Below, in pieces: positions 62,798 to 64,000 of a stretch of DNA of 64,000 nt (positions are counted from its first letter, which is position 1; each line of letters starts with the position of its first letter). Origin of the DNA: Cryobacterium sp. Y11. GTDB taxonomy: Bacteria; Actinomycetota; Actinomycetes; Actinomycetales; Microbacteriaceae. Location: the NCBI RefSeq assembly GCF_002929535.1, contig NZ_PJJO01000059.1, positions 231,119-295,118 on the forward strand, written 5' to 3'. A program made the position numbers and the translations under genes. The notes under the pieces were generated by a model that was not told the origin of the DNA, made no database searches, and worked only from the letters and a program-made list of their open reading frames with translations.

Positions 62798-62839
62798 GGG
62801 CCCGCGCAGCTTGTGCGGGCCCGCTTTCGCAAGCTGCGC
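62798..62839 (+). terminator. Overlapping, mutually exclusive hairpins after paaZ
   Basis: GGGCCCGC (62798-62805) pairs with GCGGGCCC (62815-62822), while GCGCAGCTTG (62804-62813) pairs with CAAGCTGCGC (62830-62839). The two share bases 62804-62805 and cross each other, so only one can form at a time, or they form a pseudoknot. It lies 20 bases after the paaZ stop. Confidence 0.6.
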
Positions 62840-62998
62840 GCAGACGACTGACCGAGCCGTGCTCAAAATTGGGTACTGGGGTTTGTCGAAACGGGCGTGG
62901 GCTGTATGTTGCATCACATAGGCTCAACACATGGGGCACCGCTCCGCGCGTTGGGACATGCACTTATGGCCGACGCTCGCACCAGATCAAAGGTCATC

Positions 62999-64000
62999 AT
63001 GGGGAACTTCTTCACCCGCATCCGGGAACGCAGCTTCGCGCTCGCTCTCACCGTCGCGGCCGTCCTAACCTTCGGAGCAGTCGCGGCCGCTCCGGCCACC
63101 GCGGTTGAGCAGGATACGAACTCCGAGACAATTTCGGTTGTCGAGACGACTTCGGTTGTCGAGACGACCTCGGTTGTCGAGACGACTTCGGTTGTCGAGA
63201 CGCAGATGCCGACCATCGGTTCGACCCCGTTTGCGACGGCCACCATCTCGGGCTCAGTGACAGGTGATCGTAGAACCGTCGATTCATCCGATGACGTTGC
63301 AATCGCCGGCGCCTATGTTTACGCCTATAGCAACTCTGCGCTTCCGGTCAAGATGGCGTTATCAGATTCTGATGGAAACTACTCGCTGCAGGGGCTTGAA
63401 TCTGGGAGCTATGCCGTTTCGTTCTCCCACTACGACACCGCTTCTGGCTTTGCCTATGCAAACCAATATTGGAACGATGCGCCTACTGTCGACGACTCGA
63501 CCCGAATTGATCTCGCGGCCGATGAAGACGTTACCGGCATCGATGCGACCCTTCATGCAATGGACCCAGTCATTGCGGGCGAATTGACGATCGTCGGATC
63601 TGCCGTGGTTGGTTCAACCTTGGTAGCGAACCCGGGTGTGTGGGGGCCAGGTGAAGTTGAACTTTACTACGCATGGCTGCGGGATGACGTGCAAATTTTT
63701 GATCGCAACGTGGACTATGTGGTGACCGCCGACGATGTCGGCCACACAATAAGCCTGAGCGTCTGGGGTTGGAAGTTTGGCTACGCGGGTACCGAAGCCA
63801 GAGTGAGCACGGAAGTTGTCACGGTCACCGCGCCGACCCCGACGCCGAGCGCCACACCGACCCCGACGCCGAGCGCCACACCGACCCCGACGGCGACCGC
63901 CACGCCAACCCCGACGACAGCGCCAGCCACCGAGCCCGCTGTGACCGGCGGCCCGACCCCCGCCTCCGTCGTCGGAGCCAAGAGCGACCGCGTCACCACG
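62999..64000 (+). CDS. Secreted repeat protein with carboxypeptidase-regulatory-like and Pro/Thr regions, C-terminus outside window
   Basis: 334 codons to the window edge. ATG 62999 is chosen because AAAGG lies 5 bases upstream; in-frame ATG 62966 is also possible. A signal peptide (RERSFALALTVAAVLTFGAVAAAPATA) leads a short TTSVVE-type repeat (18-bp units, 63134-63205), then a Cna-B/carboxypeptidase-regulatory-like beta domain (ATISGSVTGD ... YSLQGLESGSYAVSFSHYD), an Ig-like or bacterial Ig segment with VGSTLVANPGVWGPGEVELYYAWLRD-type pattern, and a PT-rich linker. Probably a cell-surface or secreted protein; function unknown. Confidence 0.8.
   Translation, partial: MGNFFTRIRERSFALALTVAAVLTFGAVAAAPATAVEQDTNSETISVVETTSVVETTSVVETTSVVETQMPTIGSTPFATATISGSVTGDRRTVDSSDDVAIAGAYVYAYSNSALPVKMALSDSDGNYSLQGLESGSYAVSFSHYDTASGFAYANQYWNDAPTVDDSTRIDLAADEDVTGIDATLHAMDPVIAGELTIVGSAVVGSTLVANPGVWGPGEVELYYAWLRDDVQIFDRNVDYVVTADDVGHTISLSVWGWKFGYAGTEARVSTEVVTVTAPTPTPSATPTPTPSATPTPTATATPTPTTAPATEPAVTGGPTPASVVGAKSDRVTT
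63134..63205 (+). repeat. 18-bp in-frame tandem repeat near the N-terminus of the secreted protein
   Basis: Four units of TCGGTTGTCGAGACGACT, the third position of one codon varies and the last unit ends in CAG. Each encodes Ser-Val-Val-Glu-Thr-Thr. Confidence 0.9.

Overview
This is a 64 kb stretch of a high-GC actinobacterial chromosome, most likely from a member of Microbacteriaceae (Micrococcales). The evidence is the dense GC-rich coding, frequent GTG/TTG starts, many probable leaderless genes, the purF-purM-DUF3073 neighbourhood, a SwrC-like RND exporter, and very frequent use of the word CGGATGC/GCATCCG. No rRNA, tRNA or CRISPR array was seen.

Layout. 1-4863 (minus): an oligopeptide/dipeptide-type ABC importer (permease, permease, double ATPase, lipoprotein cut by the window edge). 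5255-6283: rsgA. 6284-9561: a lower-GC accessory block with two MFS exporters around a transposase-like remnant, followed by an EEP-family phosphatase/nuclease. 10697-11876: an unknown protein and a DUF4190 membrane protein. 12051-14211: a phosphonate-linked pair (PhnX-like hydrolase and zinc dehydrogenase) behind a textbook-looking PHO box. 14485-15034: a decayed MFS pseudogene. 15044-38165: the purine genes purQ, purS, purC, purD, purF and purM are spread over 23 kb and interrupted by a three-gene tryptophan-kynurenine operon with a divergent TetR regulator, a VOC dioxygenase-like gene, a GntR/MatC-like transporter/CoA-transferase/carboxyltransferase operon that looks like a malonate (or related dicarboxylate) pathway, a large wall-anchored lamin-tail metallophosphoesterase, and a ribokinase. 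38433-49028: DUF3073, a KimA-like permease, a PadR/DUF4097 envelope-stress-type operon with twin operators, a CPBP protein, an M20 peptidase, a YczE-type membrane protein and an RND exporter. 49296-55850: an M23 peptidase, histidine ammonia-lyase with a divergent IclR regulator, an alpha/beta hydrolase bracketed by palindromic repeats, and a GNAT. 56110-58347: a DEAD-box helicase with a 330-residue Arg/Tyr repeat tail. 58507-62777: thiolase, 3-hydroxyacyl-CoA dehydrogenase and PaaZ (lower phenylacetate pathway). 62999-64000: a secreted repeat protein cut by the window edge.

The catabolic genes suggest a soil- or plant-associated heterotroph that uses peptides, tryptophan, histidine, phenylacetate, phosphonates and perhaps malonate. 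The best candidates for undescribed biology are: (i) the amidohydrolase that sits, translationally coupled on both sides, where a kynurenine formamidase is expected; (ii) the MatC/CoA-transferase/fused AccD-AccA operon, which carries no biotin carboxylase or biotin carrier; (iii) several families of palindromic intergenic elements; (iv) the repeated appearance of 15-bp and 18-bp in-frame tandem repeats in unrelated genes.
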